64,000 nucleotides of DNA from positions 1-64,000 of the forward strand of contig NZ_AYYU01000004.1 of NCBI RefSeq assembly GCF_001436455.1, read 5' to 3'. The notes under the pieces were generated by a model. The model made no database searches and was not told the origin of the DNA. It worked only from the letters and a program-made list of their open reading frames with translations. The DNA comes from Lactobacillus jensenii DSM 20557. Its GTDB lineage: Bacteria; Bacillota; Bacilli; Lactobacillales; Lactobacillaceae. Shown here in pieces: positions 47,997 through 58,559 of this stretch; the first letter of the stretch is position 1, and every line of letters starts with the position of its first letter. The position numbers and the translations under genes are program-made.

Positions 47997-48854
47997 ATGA
48001 AAGACATTTTAACGAAGAAAAATGTCAAGCGATTCATAGCCTTTTTAGCAGTAGTAGCTATTGCAGTAGTGCTGACGGGCTGTGCTAATAGTACCGGTCA
48101 TGTATCACATACAAGTGGTAGTTGGTGGGATCGCTACGTCATTTTCTACTTTTCACAATTTTTGCTTTGGCTAGCTGATTTGCTAGGGAAGAATTATGGC
48201 TGGACAATTATTGTCTTTACTATATTAGTTAGATTATTACTCTTTCCACTTAATGCAATTTCAATTAAAAGTACAACGAAGCAACAACAGTTGCAACCAG
48301 AAATTGATAAATTGCGTGCTAAGTATCCAGGCAATGATGCTGAAAGTAGACAATTATTAAATGCCGAAACGCAAAAGCTTTATAAAGAAGCAGGTATTAA
48401 CCCGTATTTAGGTTGTTTCCCTATGCTTTTGCAACTACCATTCATGTTTGCTTTGTACCAAGCAATTTATTCAACTAAGCAATTGCAAGATGGTACATTT
48501 CTTTGGATGAACTTAAGCAAGGCTGATCCATATTACGTAATGCCGATCTTAGCAGCAGTCTTTACATTTATGTCTTCGTATGTGGCACAAATGTCAGCTC
48601 CTGAATCATCTAGTCAAAGTATGACTAAGGCGATGATGTGGATTACACCGTTGATTGTTGCTGTGCCTGCTATTAGTTTCCCAACTGCTATTACTCTTTA
48701 TTGGGTAGTTTCAAGTATTTTCTCAGTAATACAAACATTTATTTTGCAAAATCCATTTAAGTATGCACGAGAACAAGAAGCTAAAAAGCAAGCTGAAAAA
48801 GAACGTCAACGTAAGATCAGACGAGCTTATAAAAAAATAAATCGAAAAAAATAA
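47997..48854 (+). CDS. yidC: Membrane protein insertase YidC/OxaA (lipoprotein form)
   Basis: A 285-residue YidC1-type insertase. A lipoprotein signal ends VVLTGC (lipobox Cys near residue 29); five membrane segments follow, with the conserved positively charged groove segment RLLLFPLNAISIKSTTKQQQLQPEIDKL and YLGCFPMLLQLPFMFALY. The C-terminal tail is short and Lys/Arg-rich. Start at AGGAA-n-ATG right after rnpA. Confidence 0.95.
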   Translation: MKDILTKKNVKRFIAFLAVVAIAVVLTGCANSTGHVSHTSGSWWDRYVIFYFSQFLLWLADLLGKNYGWTIIVFTILVRLLLFPLNAISIKSTTKQQQLQPEIDKLRAKYPGNDAESRQLLNAETQKLYKEAGINPYLGCFPMLLQLPFMFALYQAIYSTKQLQDGTFLWMNLSKADPYYVMPILAAVFTFMSSYVAQMSAPESSSQSMTKAMMWITPLIVAVPAISFPTAITLYWVVSSIFSVIQTFILQNPFKYAREQEAKKQAEKERQRKIRRAYKKINRKK

Positions 48855-48880
48855 TCTAATTTTGATTAGATAAAGTAGTG

Positions 48881-48925
48881 AAAGTGCTTTATCCATCACG
48901 TTGTGGTGGAAATTGCGCTTTTTTT
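48881..48925 (+). terminator. yidC terminator
   Basis: AAGTGC/GCGCTT and CCATCAC/GTGGTGG form an extended hairpin with seven T, ending 20 bases before mnmE. Confidence 0.75.
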
Positions 48926-48944
48926 AATACAAAAAAGGAAGATA

Positions 48945-50330
48945 ATGATGCCGACATTAACTGAGTTTGATACGATTGCTGCAATCTCAACGCCAATTGG
49001 TGAAGGTGGAATTTCAATTGTTAGATTATCAGGCGAAGATGCAGTAAAGATTGCTAATAAATTATTTAAAGGAAAAAATTTAAGTAAAGTTGCCAGTCAT
49101 ACTATTAACTACGGCCATATTGTTGATCCTGAAACTAGCGAAGTAGTTGATGAAGTGATGGTGTCAGTTTTACTGGCACCGAAGACCTTTACTAAAGAAG
49201 ATATGGTCGAAATCAACTGCCATGGTGGAATTGTGGTAACTAATAAAATCTTGCAACTACTATTAAAGCATGGGGCTAGGATGGCCGAAGCAGGAGAATT
49301 TACCAAACGCGCTTTTGTTAATGGGAGAATCGATTTAACCCAGGCTGAAAGTGTGATGGATATTGTCCGCGCTAAAACTGATAAGGCTCGACAAGTGGCC
49401 ATGAACCAGCTTGAAGGTGGCTTATTGGTTAAGATTCGCACAATGCGGCAAGAAATTTTGGATACTTTAGCTAATATTGAAGTAAATATTGATTATCCCG
49501 AATATGATGCCGATCAAGTTACAGCTAAGCAAATGCAAGAAACTTCAAAAAGCGTCATTGAAAAGATTAATCGCCTGCTAAAAACGGCTAGTGAAGGTAA
49601 GATTATGCGTAGTGGTCTGGCAACGGCAATCGTTGGACGGCCAAATGTTGGTAAGAGTTCACTACTTAACTACTTAACTCAAGATGATAAGGCCATCGTC
49701 ACTGACGTTGCAGGAACAACTCGTGATACGCTAGAAGAATACGTTTCAATTAAAGGTGTTCCATTAAAGTTAGTCGATACTGCTGGAATTCACCATACTG
49801 AAGATAAAGTTGAAAAAATTGGAGTTGAACGCTCTAAAAAGGCAATTGAACAAGCTGATTTAGTTTTACTTTTGCTTAACGCTAGTGAAGACTTAACTCC
49901 TGAAGATGAAAAGTTAATCGACTATACCAAAGATAAAAAACGGATTGTAGTTTTAAATAAGTCTGACTTAGGGATGAAACTAAATAAAGAGGACCTAGCT
50001 AAAAAAACAAATGCTGAAATTGTTGTAACTTCAATTCTGAAAGAAGAGAACTTGGATGACTTAGAAGAAGCCATTAGCAAGCTCTTCTTTAGCGGGATTC
50101 ATAATTCTAATAATGATGTTTTAGTTACTAATCAGCGCCAAGCCGGCTTATTAGAAAAAGCTAAGACGCAGTTAACTGACGTTATTGATGCGGTTGATAA
50201 TGATGTACCTGTAGATATCGCACAAATTGACTTCACAGGTGCTTGGGATACTTTGGGTGAGATAACCGGAGATAGCGCACCTGATGAATTAATTACGCAA
50301 TTATTTAGTCAATTCTGTTTAGGTAAGTAG
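48945..50330 (+). CDS. mnmE: tRNA modification GTPase MnmE
   Basis: A 461-residue protein: N-terminal folate-binding domain ([23 protein letters not shown]), helical domain, G domain with [30 protein letters not shown] and NKSD, and the C-terminal FCLGK tail whose Cys is conserved. With MnmG it installs cmnm5U at wobble U34. The start is placed after AAGGAAG at one of two adjacent ATGs. Nine bases to mnmG. Confidence 0.96.
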   Translation: MMPTLTEFDTIAAISTPIGEGGISIVRLSGEDAVKIANKLFKGKNLSKVASHTINYGHIVDPETSEVVDEVMVSVLLAPKTFTKEDMVEINCHGGIVVTNKILQLLLKHGARMAEAGEFTKRAFVNGRIDLTQAESVMDIVRAKTDKARQVAMNQLEGGLLVKIRTMRQEILDTLANIEVNIDYPEYDADQVTAKQMQETSKSVIEKINRLLKTASEGKIMRSGLATAIVGRPNVGKSSLLNYLTQDDKAIVTDVAGTTRDTLEEYVSIKGVPLKLVDTAGIHHTEDKVEKIGVERSKKAIEQADLVLLLLNASEDLTPEDEKLIDYTKDKKRIVVLNKSDLGMKLNKEDLAKKTNAEIVVTSILKEENLDDLEEAISKLFFSGIHNSNNDVLVTNQRQAGLLEKAKTQLTDVIDAVDNDVPVDIAQIDFTGAWDTLGEITGDSAPDELITQLFSQFCLGK

Positions 50331-50339
50331 GAGAAGAAA

Positions 50340-52244
50340 ATGCTAAAAACATATAGCTCAAATGAATATGATGTTATTGTTGTCGGTGCCGGCCATGCAG
50401 GTTGTGAAGCTGCCCTTGCTAGTGCCCGCATGGGACAAAAGACTTTATTAATTACTATTAGTTTAGACATGGTTGCTTTCATGCCATGTAATCCATCTGT
50501 TGGTGGTCCTGCTAAAGGGACGGTTGTTAGAGAAATCGATGCCTTAGGTGGCCAAATGGGTAAAAATATTGATGCCACTTATATTCAAATGCGGATACTG
50601 AATACTGGTAAAGGACCTGCAGTGCGTGCTTTGCGTGCTCAAGCAGATAAAGTCCAATACCACGAAACAATGAAGCGAACAATTGAAGATACTCCTAACT
50701 TAACCTTGCGCCAAGCAACTGTTGACGAATTAATAGTAGAAGACGGTGTATGTCACGGCGTTATTACTAATACTGGAGCTAAATATTTAGCTAAGAGTGT
50801 GGTTTTAACTACTGGTACTTCTGCTCGTGGCCGCATTATTATTGGTGAACTTACTTATTCTTCAGGCCCTAACAACACAATTGCGGCCATTAAACTTTCA
50901 GAAAACTTAGAAAAATTAGGCTTCAAATTACGCCGCTTTAAGACTGGTACTCCTCCAAGAGTTAACGGTAATACCATTGACTTTTCAAAGACTGAAGAAG
51001 AACCTGGTGATACCGAGCCAAGACACTTTTCATTTGAAACTAAAGATGAAGACTACTTAAAAGATCAGCTTTCTTGCTGGATGACTTATACTAATGAAAC
51101 TACCCATAAAATTATTCGTGACAACCTTGATCGTGCCCCAATGTATACCGGGGTAATTGAAGGGGTTGGACCAAGATACTGTCCATCAATTGAAACTAAG
51201 ATTGTCCGTTTTGCCGATAAGCCACGTCACCAAATCTTCTTAGAGCCAGAAGGTAAAAATACTGATGAATATTACGTTGGTGATTTTTCAACTTCAATGC
51301 CTGAAGAAGTCCAACAAGATATGGTTCACTCAATTGCTGGTCTTGAAAATGCAGAAATGATGCGTCCAGGCTATGCGATTGAATATGATGTCATTGAACC
51401 TTGGCAATTAAAGCATACCCTTGAAACTAAGAATATCAAGAATTTGTTTACTGCTGGTCAGATGAACGGAACTAGTGGTTATGAAGAAGCCGGTGGACAA
51501 GGGATTGTTGCTGGAATTAATGCCGCTCTACGGGCTCAAGGTAAGTCAGGCTTTACTTTGGGTAGGGATGAAGCCTACATTGGGGTCTTAATTGATGACT
51601 TAGTTACTAAAGGCACAAATGAACCATATCGGTTGTTAACTAGTCGGGCAGAATATCGCTTGCTCTTGCGTAATGACAATGCAGATTTGCGTTTAACTGA
51701 ATATGGTCATAAACTTGGCCTAATTAGTGATGAGCGTTATCAAGAATTTGAGGATAAAAAGGCAACAATTAAGCAAACTTTAGCAGAGCTTTATGATATT
51801 ACCATTCATCCAAATGATGAAGTTCAAGCATACTTAAAATCAATTGGTCAATCACCACTAAATGCTGGATTAAAGGCAAGTGCCTTTTTGCGTCGTCCAG
51901 GCGTAACAATAGCAGCTATTGAAAAACTATCTGGTGAAAAGCTGAATAGTGATCGTTATGTACGTGAACAAGTTGAAATTGATGTAAAATACGCTGGTTA
52001 TATTAAGAAGCAAGAATTACAGGTGCAAAAATTACGGCGCTTAGAATCAAAAAAGATTCCAGAAGGAATTGATTATAGTAAGATTGCCGGTTTAGCTACA
52101 GAAGCACGACAAAAATTTGAAAAGATTCGACCTGAATCAATTGCTCAAGCAGAAAGAATTTCGGGAGTGAATCCAGCAGATATTGCAATTTTGACTGTTT
52201 ATATTCAGCAGGGTAAGTATTCTAAGATTGAAAATGAAGACTAA
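50340..52244 (+). CDS. mnmG: tRNA uridine 5-carboxymethylaminomethyl modification enzyme MnmG
   Basis: A 634-residue FAD protein (GidA): [19 protein letters not shown] at 11-29, two conserved Cys region [14 protein letters not shown], and the C-terminal helical domain ([16 protein letters not shown]) that docks tRNA and MnmE. Works with the MnmE gene just upstream. The usual next neighbours rsmG, parA and parB are missing here. Confidence 0.96.
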   Translation: MLKTYSSNEYDVIVVGAGHAGCEAALASARMGQKTLLITISLDMVAFMPCNPSVGGPAKGTVVREIDALGGQMGKNIDATYIQMRILNTGKGPAVRALRAQADKVQYHETMKRTIEDTPNLTLRQATVDELIVEDGVCHGVITNTGAKYLAKSVVLTTGTSARGRIIIGELTYSSGPNNTIAAIKLSENLEKLGFKLRRFKTGTPPRVNGNTIDFSKTEEEPGDTEPRHFSFETKDEDYLKDQLSCWMTYTNETTHKIIRDNLDRAPMYTGVIEGVGPRYCPSIETKIVRFADKPRHQIFLEPEGKNTDEYYVGDFSTSMPEEVQQDMVHSIAGLENAEMMRPGYAIEYDVIEPWQLKHTLETKNIKNLFTAGQMNGTSGYEEAGGQGIVAGINAALRAQGKSGFTLGRDEAYIGVLIDDLVTKGTNEPYRLLTSRAEYRLLLRNDNADLRLTEYGHKLGLISDERYQEFEDKKATIKQTLAELYDITIHPNDEVQAYLKSIGQSPLNAGLKASAFLRRPGVTIAAIEKLSGEKLNSDRYVREQVEIDVKYAGYIKKQELQVQKLRRLESKKIPEGIDYSKIAGLATEARQKFEKIRPESIAQAERISGVNPADIAILTVYIQQGKYSKIENED

Positions 52245-52268
52245 AAAGAGGAGAATTCCTCTTTTTTT
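52243..52268 (+). terminator. mnmG terminator
   Basis: AAAAAGAGGA/TCCTCTTTTT with a GAAT loop and extra T. The remaining 280 bases up to the pyruvate oxidase gene are AT-rich and hold a cre-like site and its promoter, without any other gene that I can see. Confidence 0.85.
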
Positions 52269-52442
52269 GTAAATATTATGAAATGTTTAAATTTAAAAAT
52301 AACAAATTAGGCGCTTACAATTTAATTTTTTGAAAAAATCTAGCTTAAATTACCCTCTTGCTAAGGCAATCACAAATATAAATCTTATTTTAACAATTAA
52401 GTAAGTAATAAATAACACTAGCTTGTGAATTCATTATCTTTA

Positions 52443-52456
52443 GAAAAGCGTTTACA
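52443..52456 (+). promoter_or_regulatory. cre-like site of the pyruvate oxidase gene
   Basis: GAAAAGCGTTTACA matches 12 of 14 cre positions, about 95 bases before the start codon. Catabolite repression of pyruvate oxidase is known in lactobacilli, which fits. Confidence 0.55.
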
Positions 52457-52548
52457 TATGCGACGCTATAACGATGGCAATTACTTGCAATTGTGAAAAA
52501 AAGTGCTTTAATTACAACTGTAAGTATATTTTTAAGGAGATGCACAAT

Positions 52549-54357
52549 ATGGCAAAAATTAATGGCTCAGACGCTATGTTTAAAGTTTTATATGACTGGC
52601 ATATTGATCACATTTACGGTTTCCCTGGTGGTTCATTCGATTCAAGTATGAATGCCATCCACAACTGGAAAGATAGAATTAAGTTTATCGAAGTTCGTCA
52701 CGAAGAAGCAGGTGCTTTAGCTGCTTCAGCAGAATATAAGTTGACTGGTAAAGTTGGTGTATGTTTCGGGTCAGCTGGACCTGGTGCTGCCCACTTATTC
52801 AACGGTTTGTACGATGCTAAATTTGACAAGACTCCTATGGTAGCAATCGTTGCTAACGTTCCGGAAGGCCGTCAAGACATCGACTTTTTCCAAGCTTTTG
52901 ATGAAGACAAGTGGTTCTTGAATGCTAGTGTATTCTGCCGTCAACCTAAGACTGCTGCACAAATTCCTGTAGTAATGGACGAATGTATCCGTCAAGCTTA
53001 CGCAAGAAAAGGTCCAGCAGTTATGATCATTTCTAAGGACTTAGGTTGGGAAAAGATTGAAGACAACTTCCGCGTAAACTACGATGCACGTGTTGAAGAC
53101 AACTACGCAGAACCAACTAAGGCTTCAGTTGAAGAAGCAGTTAAACTTCTTAAAGAAGCTAAGAACCCTGTTATGTACTATGGTAATGGTGCTAAGGGAT
53201 GCGGTGAAGAAATTAAGGAATTTGCTGAAAAATTCAAGACTCCACTTCTTACTTCATACCTTGGTAAGGGTATTGTAGAAGACGAATTCCCTGCATACAT
53301 GGGTACTATCGGTCGTATCGGACCAAAGCCTGCTAACGAAATTCAAGGCCACACTGACTTGGTTGTTTGGGTTGGTAACAACTCACCATTCTCAGTATTA
53401 TGGTTCCCTAAGGATGCTAAGGTAATTCAAATTGATGTTGATCCTGCTAAGTTTGGTAAGCGTCACAAGGTTGATGTTTCAATGCTTGCAGATGCTAAGA
53501 AGTCACTTCGTGCTCTTATCGATGCAGGTGAAGCACGTGATGAATCACCATTATACAAGGCTGCTATTGCAGACCGTCAAAACTGGGATGAATGGCTTGA
53601 TAGTTTCAAGGACTCAAAGGAAAGTCCAGTTCGTCAAGAACCAATCTGGGATGTAATCAACAAAGAAGCTGCAGACAACGCTGTCTTTGCTATTGACGTT
53701 GGTAACGTAAATATGGACCACACCCGTCTTCTTAAGATGCATGGCGACCAAAAGTGGACTACTTCAGGTCTTCACGCAACTATGGGTTATGGTGCACCAG
53801 CAGCTCTTACTGCAGCAACTGTTTACCCTGACCGTGAAATTTGGCAATTAGCTGGTGATGGTGGTTTCGCAATGATGTGTGAAGAATTATTAACCATGGC
53901 TCGCTACAACATGCACGTATTGAACGTTGTATTTACTAACGAAACACTTGGTTACATTCAAGCAGAGCAAGAAGATGAATCTCACCAACCATTATCAGGT
54001 GTTATTATTCCAGACAATGACTGGGCAAAGGTTGCTGAAGGTATGAACGTTAAAGGCGTAACTGTTCGTACTAAGGAAGAATTTGAAGCAGCAGTTAAGG
54101 AATGGAAGAAGATGGATGGCCCAATGCTTATCGACGTTAAGTACACCCATGACATGCATTACTCAACTGAACTTAATACTCTTGATGACCCAGCATTTGT
54201 TGCTAAGTACCAAGCAGAACCATTAAAGCCATTTTCATACTTTGCTGAAAAATATGGCTTAGATACTGATTCAGCAACAGGTGCTTCAGCTCACGAAGAG
54301 GAAGAAGTTGAAGAAGAACCAGAAGAAGATGCAACTTCAGGTGCTTCAGCTCACTAG
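52549..54357 (+). CDS. spxB: Pyruvate oxidase (TPP- and FAD-dependent)
   Basis: A 602-residue enzyme turning pyruvate, phosphate and O2 into acetyl phosphate, CO2 and H2O2. The N-terminal TPP domain has HEEAGALAASAEYKLTGKVGVCFGSAGPGA with the catalytic Glu, the middle domain binds FAD, and the C-terminal domain has the TPP/Mg motif WQLAGDGGFAMM. Codon use is strongly biased, as for a major protein. The start follows AAGGAG; an earlier in-frame ATG has no RBS. The C-terminus carries an unusual tail: ATGASAH, an acidic spacer, then TSGASAH. A similar tail ends the lactate oxidase in this window. Confidence 0.93.
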   Translation: MAKINGSDAMFKVLYDWHIDHIYGFPGGSFDSSMNAIHNWKDRIKFIEVRHEEAGALAASAEYKLTGKVGVCFGSAGPGAAHLFNGLYDAKFDKTPMVAIVANVPEGRQDIDFFQAFDEDKWFLNASVFCRQPKTAAQIPVVMDECIRQAYARKGPAVMIISKDLGWEKIEDNFRVNYDARVEDNYAEPTKASVEEAVKLLKEAKNPVMYYGNGAKGCGEEIKEFAEKFKTPLLTSYLGKGIVEDEFPAYMGTIGRIGPKPANEIQGHTDLVVWVGNNSPFSVLWFPKDAKVIQIDVDPAKFGKRHKVDVSMLADAKKSLRALIDAGEARDESPLYKAAIADRQNWDEWLDSFKDSKESPVRQEPIWDVINKEAADNAVFAIDVGNVNMDHTRLLKMHGDQKWTTSGLHATMGYGAPAALTAATVYPDREIWQLAGDGGFAMMCEELLTMARYNMHVLNVVFTNETLGYIQAEQEDESHQPLSGVIIPDNDWAKVAEGMNVKGVTVRTKEEFEAAVKEWKKMDGPMLIDVKYTHDMHYSTELNTLDDPAFVAKYQAEPLKPFSYFAEKYGLDTDSATGASAHEEEEVEEEPEEDATSGASAH

Positions 54358-54375
54358 AACAATTATTAATAATAT

Positions 54376-54406
54376 AAAAAAGCGAAACTTGAAGTTTCGC
54401 TTTTTT
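54376..54406 (+). terminator. Pyruvate oxidase terminator
   Basis: AAAAGCGAAACTT/AAGTTTCGCTTTT stem with six T. Confidence 0.88.
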
Positions 54407-54455
54407 GTTGTCTTAAAAGTATAATAATATATAGATGTTAAATGGAGGTAAATAT

Positions 54456-55844
54456 ATGCAAGAATTCGGTGTTATCGGCCTTAGCGTTATGGGTAAAAAC
54501 TTAGCTCTTAACATCCACAGTAAGGGCTACTCTGTTGCTGGTTTTAGTATTGATAAGCCAGAAGTTGATGCTTTGGCAAAATATGCAGATGATAAACTTA
54601 AGCCAACTTATACTTGGGAAGAATTTGTAAATTCACTTGAAAAACCCCGTAAGATTTTGATTATGATTAGAGCAGGTAAGCCTGTTGACTTGACTTTGGA
54701 AAAGTTGACCAAGCTTCTTGAACCTGGTGATATCGTAATTGATGGTGGTAACTCTAACTTCCACGATACCCGTCGCCGTTTCCATGAATTAGAAAAATTC
54801 GGTTTGCACTTTATCGGTATGGGTGTTTCTGGTGGTGAAGAAGGTGCCCTTCATGGACCAGCCTTGATGCCAGGTGGGGATGAAGCAGCTTTTGAAAAGG
54901 TAAGACCAATCTTAGAAGCAATTGCTGCTAAGACTCCAGAAGGTCGTCCTTGTGTAAGTTACATTGGTCCTGAAGCTAGTGGTCACTATGTTAAGATGGT
55001 CCACAACGGAATTGAATATGGGATTATGCAACTCTTCTCAGAAGCTTATGACATGCTTAGAAAGGCTTGCGGACTTTCAAATGATGAAATGAGTGCCTTG
55101 TTTGATAAGTGGAACCATGAAGACCTGCAATGCTACTTAGCTGAAATTACAGCTGAAGTGTTGAAGAAGGATGATGATTTAACCAGTGATAAGGTTATTG
55201 ATCATATCTTGAATGAAGCTTCTTATAAGGGTACTGGTAACTGGACTTTGGAAGATGCAATTGTTTTAGGTGCACCTATTAGTGTGATTGCAGAAGCTGT
55301 ACTTGCTAGATTTATGTCTAAGGCTACTACTAGAGCTGGTAAGGAAATTAGCGTTGATCAAAGTAAGATTAGTAGTGACTTACCAGAACTTATCGCAAGT
55401 GCTTTATACTTAGGCCAAGCAGTTTGTTACGCTCAAGGTTTTATGCAACTTAAGATGGCTGCTAAGGCTTATGATTGGACTTTACGTTATCCTGGTATTG
55501 CCCAAAATTGGGAAGCTGGATGCATTATTCGTTCTAAGACTTTGAAGGATATTGAAGATGCCTTTGAGGGAAATCCAGAAATTAATAACTTATTTGAAGC
55601 ACCATTCTTTGCTAAGATGATGCAAAATCGTTTACCTGACTTGAGAAGAGTTGTTAGTGTTGCTGCTGAAAATGGCATTCCAACTCCAACTTTGAGTGCA
55701 GCTCTTAACTACCTAGAATCAATCTTTAACCCAAGCTTGCCTGCTAACTTGATTCAAGGTCAACGTGACTATTTTGGTGCCCACACTTACTTCAGAAATG
55801 ACCGTGAAGGTGTCTTCCACACTGAATGGTATGATGAAAAATAA
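54456..55844 (+). CDS. gnd: 6-phosphogluconate dehydrogenase, decarboxylating
   Basis: A 462-residue enzyme of the oxidative pentose phosphate route making ribulose 5-phosphate and NADPH. N-terminal FGVIGLSVMGKNLALNI binds NADP; the signature GIGMGVSGGEEGA-type block (FIGMGVSGGEEGALHGPALMPGG) and MVHNGIEYGIMQLFSEAY, with Lys and Asn of the active site, are intact. The start follows TGGAGGT. Codon bias suggests high expression. Confidence 0.96.
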   Translation: MQEFGVIGLSVMGKNLALNIHSKGYSVAGFSIDKPEVDALAKYADDKLKPTYTWEEFVNSLEKPRKILIMIRAGKPVDLTLEKLTKLLEPGDIVIDGGNSNFHDTRRRFHELEKFGLHFIGMGVSGGEEGALHGPALMPGGDEAAFEKVRPILEAIAAKTPEGRPCVSYIGPEASGHYVKMVHNGIEYGIMQLFSEAYDMLRKACGLSNDEMSALFDKWNHEDLQCYLAEITAEVLKKDDDLTSDKVIDHILNEASYKGTGNWTLEDAIVLGAPISVIAEAVLARFMSKATTRAGKEISVDQSKISSDLPELIASALYLGQAVCYAQGFMQLKMAAKAYDWTLRYPGIAQNWEAGCIIRSKTLKDIEDAFEGNPEINNLFEAPFFAKMMQNRLPDLRRVVSVAAENGIPTPTLSAALNYLESIFNPSLPANLIQGQRDYFGAHTYFRNDREGVFHTEWYDEK

Positions 55845-55880
55845 TATGGTAATTATATAATTACTAAATAAAGAATAATG

Positions 55881-55910
55881 AAGATGAAGGCTTTATAGCC
55901 TTCATCTTTT
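55881..55910 (+). terminator. gnd terminator
   Basis: A 12-pair stem AAGATGAAGGCT/AGCCTTCATCTT with a TTAT loop and T run. Confidence 0.88.
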
Positions 55911-56005
55911 CTTATAAATATAATTTATAAAAGCTGGTGAGTTTGACTATAGCTATCTTGAGTATATATAGTATATCTATATTGTTTTTAAAAAAGGAGG
56001 AAGCT

Positions 56006-56965
56006 ATGTCAACGTTTATCTCATCTATTTCTAGTGTAATCGTGGTTATCTTGATTATTGCACTAGGATATACTTTAAGAATTAAAGACTGGTTTGCTGA
56101 TACTTTTTCAGGTAATATTTCTAAATTAATTATGCAAATAGCCCTTCCAGCTTCAATCTTTGTTAGTGTTCAAAAGAACTTAACTAAGGATAGTTTGGGA
56201 CAGTTATTTGAAGGAATGCTGATACCAGCTTTAGGAGTATTTTTAACTTATATTATTGCCTTTTTATTAATTGCAATGTTTAGAATTCCAGCCGGTAGAC
56301 GGGGAACTTTTATTAATACCATCGCCAATGCCAATACAATTTTTATTGGGATGCCACTTAACATGGCTTTATTTGGCAATAAGGCAATGCAATACTTCTT
56401 AATCTACTACGTAATTAATACTGTTTCTACTTGGGCTGTTGGTATTTTCTTCATGCAAGGGGATGCAATGCCAGGTAAGGCTAAAGAACAAGCAAGCTTT
56501 AACTGGAAGAAGCTTTTACCGATGCCACTAGTAGGATTTATTGTTGCAATTGTCTGGCTATTAACTGGATTGAAGTTGCCAGATTTTGCAACTAATACCT
56601 TTACCTATGTTGGTAACTTAGTTACTCCACTTTCATTAATCTACATTGGGATTATGTTAGCTAATATCGGGATTAAGAACATTAAGTTCGACTTACAAAC
56701 TATTTTGGCTGTTTTAGGTAGATTAGTAATTGCTCCAGCAGTAATGATTCTCTTAATTAGAGTTGTTGCTCCAGCTATGGGCTTACACTTAGCACACTTG
56801 ATGGCTAATACTTTTATTATTCAATCAGCTACTCCAGCATTAGCTGTTTTACCAATTTTAGCTGATCAAGGTAATGGCGATAAGGAATATGCTACTAATG
56901 TTGTGGCATTAACTACTTTACTCTTCGTAATTGTAGTTCCAGCCTTGATGTTAATTGCTGGCTAA
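56006..56965 (+). CDS. Auxin efflux carrier family (AEC) permease
   Basis: A 319-residue membrane protein of the AEC family with ten predicted helices in two halves; the family-wide NANTIFIGMPLNMALFG and QSATPALAVLPILADQ blocks are the crossover segments. Bacterial relatives include MleP and MdcF, which move malate and malonate; here the substrate is probably a small carboxylate. RBS AAAGGAGG; an in-frame ATG 23 codons upstream has none. Confidence 0.85.
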   Translation: MSTFISSISSVIVVILIIALGYTLRIKDWFADTFSGNISKLIMQIALPASIFVSVQKNLTKDSLGQLFEGMLIPALGVFLTYIIAFLLIAMFRIPAGRRGTFINTIANANTIFIGMPLNMALFGNKAMQYFLIYYVINTVSTWAVGIFFMQGDAMPGKAKEQASFNWKKLLPMPLVGFIVAIVWLLTGLKLPDFATNTFTYVGNLVTPLSLIYIGIMLANIGIKNIKFDLQTILAVLGRLVIAPAVMILLIRVVAPAMGLHLAHLMANTFIIQSATPALAVLPILADQGNGDKEYATNVVALTTLLFVIVVPALMLIAG

Positions 56966-57047
56966 TAATTTATTCAAAAGGGATGTCTATTAGGCCTCCT
57001 TTTTTTGCGCTACAATAAGACTATGCTGTTTTTTGGAGAGAAGATAG

Positions 57048-58559
57048 ATGGATAAACAAAAAATAATTAATTTAAAGTTGATGGCCATCTCTTTAGTAGT
57101 TGGTATCGTAGCAGGGCTAGTAGTTGGGGCCTTTCGCTTTGCAATTAGTCAAATGCAGACGTTCTGGTTGACGCTTTTTAAGGCTGCTCATGCTAATTTG
57201 TGGCTCTTAGGTGTAATCATCCTGGGCTTTATTATTATCGGCTTGATTACCGGCTATTTGGTTAAGCAAGAGCCTCATGCAGGTGGTAGTGGTATTCCAG
57301 AAGTTGAATTACAACTGCAAGGGAAATTGCATCTAAATTGGTGGGCAATTCTCTGGCGCAAGTTTCTTGGTGGCGTTTTAGCAATTGGAAGTGGTTTGTT
57401 CTTGGGAAGAGAAGGCCCTTCAATTCAACTAGGTGCTGCAATTGGGCAAGGTTTTGGTTCAAAAACTAGTCAAACTAATCGCCGAGTTTTAATTGCTGCT
57501 GGTGCCGCTAGCGGGTTAAGTGCGGCCTTTGGTGCACCACTTGGTGGTACGATGTTTGTCTTAGAAGAAGTCTTTCATAACTTTTCACCAAGAGTGTGGC
57601 TTAACTCCCTAACTGGAGCTTTATCGGCTAATTTCTTAGTCAGCAACCTCTTTGGACAAAAGCCAGTCTTAGCCATTCCATATAATCATCCCTTTGATGT
57701 TCATCTTTATGGTCACTTGATTGTTTTAGGGATTATCTTGGGATTAGTGGCTCGTTTTTATCAATGGGGCCTTCTTAATGGTAAAAAGATTTATGATAAG
57801 TTAACTTTTATTCCTAGATTTATGCATGGCTTAATTCCTTTGTTTTTGTTAATTCCAATTGCCTTTATCATGCCGCAAATAATTGGTGGGGGTAATGAAT
57901 TAATTTTGAGTTGGCATTCAATTAATGCAATTAAGCTCTTAAGTATAATTTTCATTGTTAGAATTATCTTTTCGATTATCTCTTATGACTCAGGCTTGCC
58001 AGGGGGCATCTTTTTACCGATTCTGACCATGGGAGCGATTTTAGGTGAACTTTATGGCTTGATTATGGTTAGATTGGGGATGCTACCAGAGGGCTTGGTT
58101 GTTAACTTGGTAATTTTCTCCATGGCCGGTTTATTCAGTGGAATTGTCCGTTCACCTTTTACTGCGATTTTATTAATTACTGAAATGGTAGGGTCACTAC
58201 TTCATTTGATGCCACTAGCTGTTTTGGCTTTAGTAGCTTATTTAGTTAATGACTTACTTGGCGGGAAGCCAATTTATGAAAGTCTAGCTGATCGGATGGA
58301 AACAGCCAGCCTTGAGGTATATGCCGACAACGTCGATGAATTGACAGTAACTATTTTTGAAGATAGTAAGTTAGCTGATAAAGAAGTAAAAGAAATTAAA
58401 TGGCCAGAAAAGACCTTGGTGAAGTTAATTCATCGAGGAGCTCATGATATTATTCCATTTGGAAAGACTAAGCTTTTAGCTGGTGACTTAGTTGTTTTAG
58501 AAGTCGACAGCAAATGCCGAAGCAAGGTCTATGATCAAATAAAAGATATGCAAAAATAA
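57048..58559 (+). CDS. ClC-family chloride channel/antiporter with RCK-C domain
   Basis: A 503-residue protein: GSGIPE at 80-85 and GREGP at 120-124 are the selectivity-filter motifs, and the gating-Glu position (Glu122) is kept, so it is a typical Cl-/H+ exchanger. Residues 430-503 form a TrkA-C (RCK-C) domain with KTLVKLIHRGAHDIIPFGKTKLLAGDLVVL that may bind a ligand. Length fits the larger ClC-A-like type with a cytosolic tail. Its terminator contains a parS-like palindrome. Confidence 0.9.
   Translation: MDKQKIINLKLMAISLVVGIVAGLVVGAFRFAISQMQTFWLTLFKAAHANLWLLGVIILGFIIIGLITGYLVKQEPHAGGSGIPEVELQLQGKLHLNWWAILWRKFLGGVLAIGSGLFLGREGPSIQLGAAIGQGFGSKTSQTNRRVLIAAGAASGLSAAFGAPLGGTMFVLEEVFHNFSPRVWLNSLTGALSANFLVSNLFGQKPVLAIPYNHPFDVHLYGHLIVLGIILGLVARFYQWGLLNGKKIYDKLTFIPRFMHGLIPLFLLIPIAFIMPQIIGGGNELILSWHSINAIKLLSIIFIVRIIFSIISYDSGLPGGIFLPILTMGAILGELYGLIMVRLGMLPEGLVVNLVIFSMAGLFSGIVRSPFTAILLITEMVGSLLHLMPLAVLALVAYLVNDLLGGKPIYESLADRMETASLEVYADNVDELTVTIFEDSKLADKEVKEIKWPEKTLVKLIHRGAHDIIPFGKTKLLAGDLVVLEVDSKCRSKVYDQIKDMQK

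Noticed and set aside
52305-52320. GGCGCTTACA as a second cre before pyruvate oxidase
   Set aside because: Three mismatches to the consensus, in AT-rich background.
52474-52548. 25-codon Cys-rich in-frame extension of pyruvate oxidase (ITCNCEKKCFNYNCKY)
   Set aside because: The ATG has no RBS, while AAGGAG lies just before the later ATG that matches the family start. The cysteines come from AT-rich noncoding DNA.
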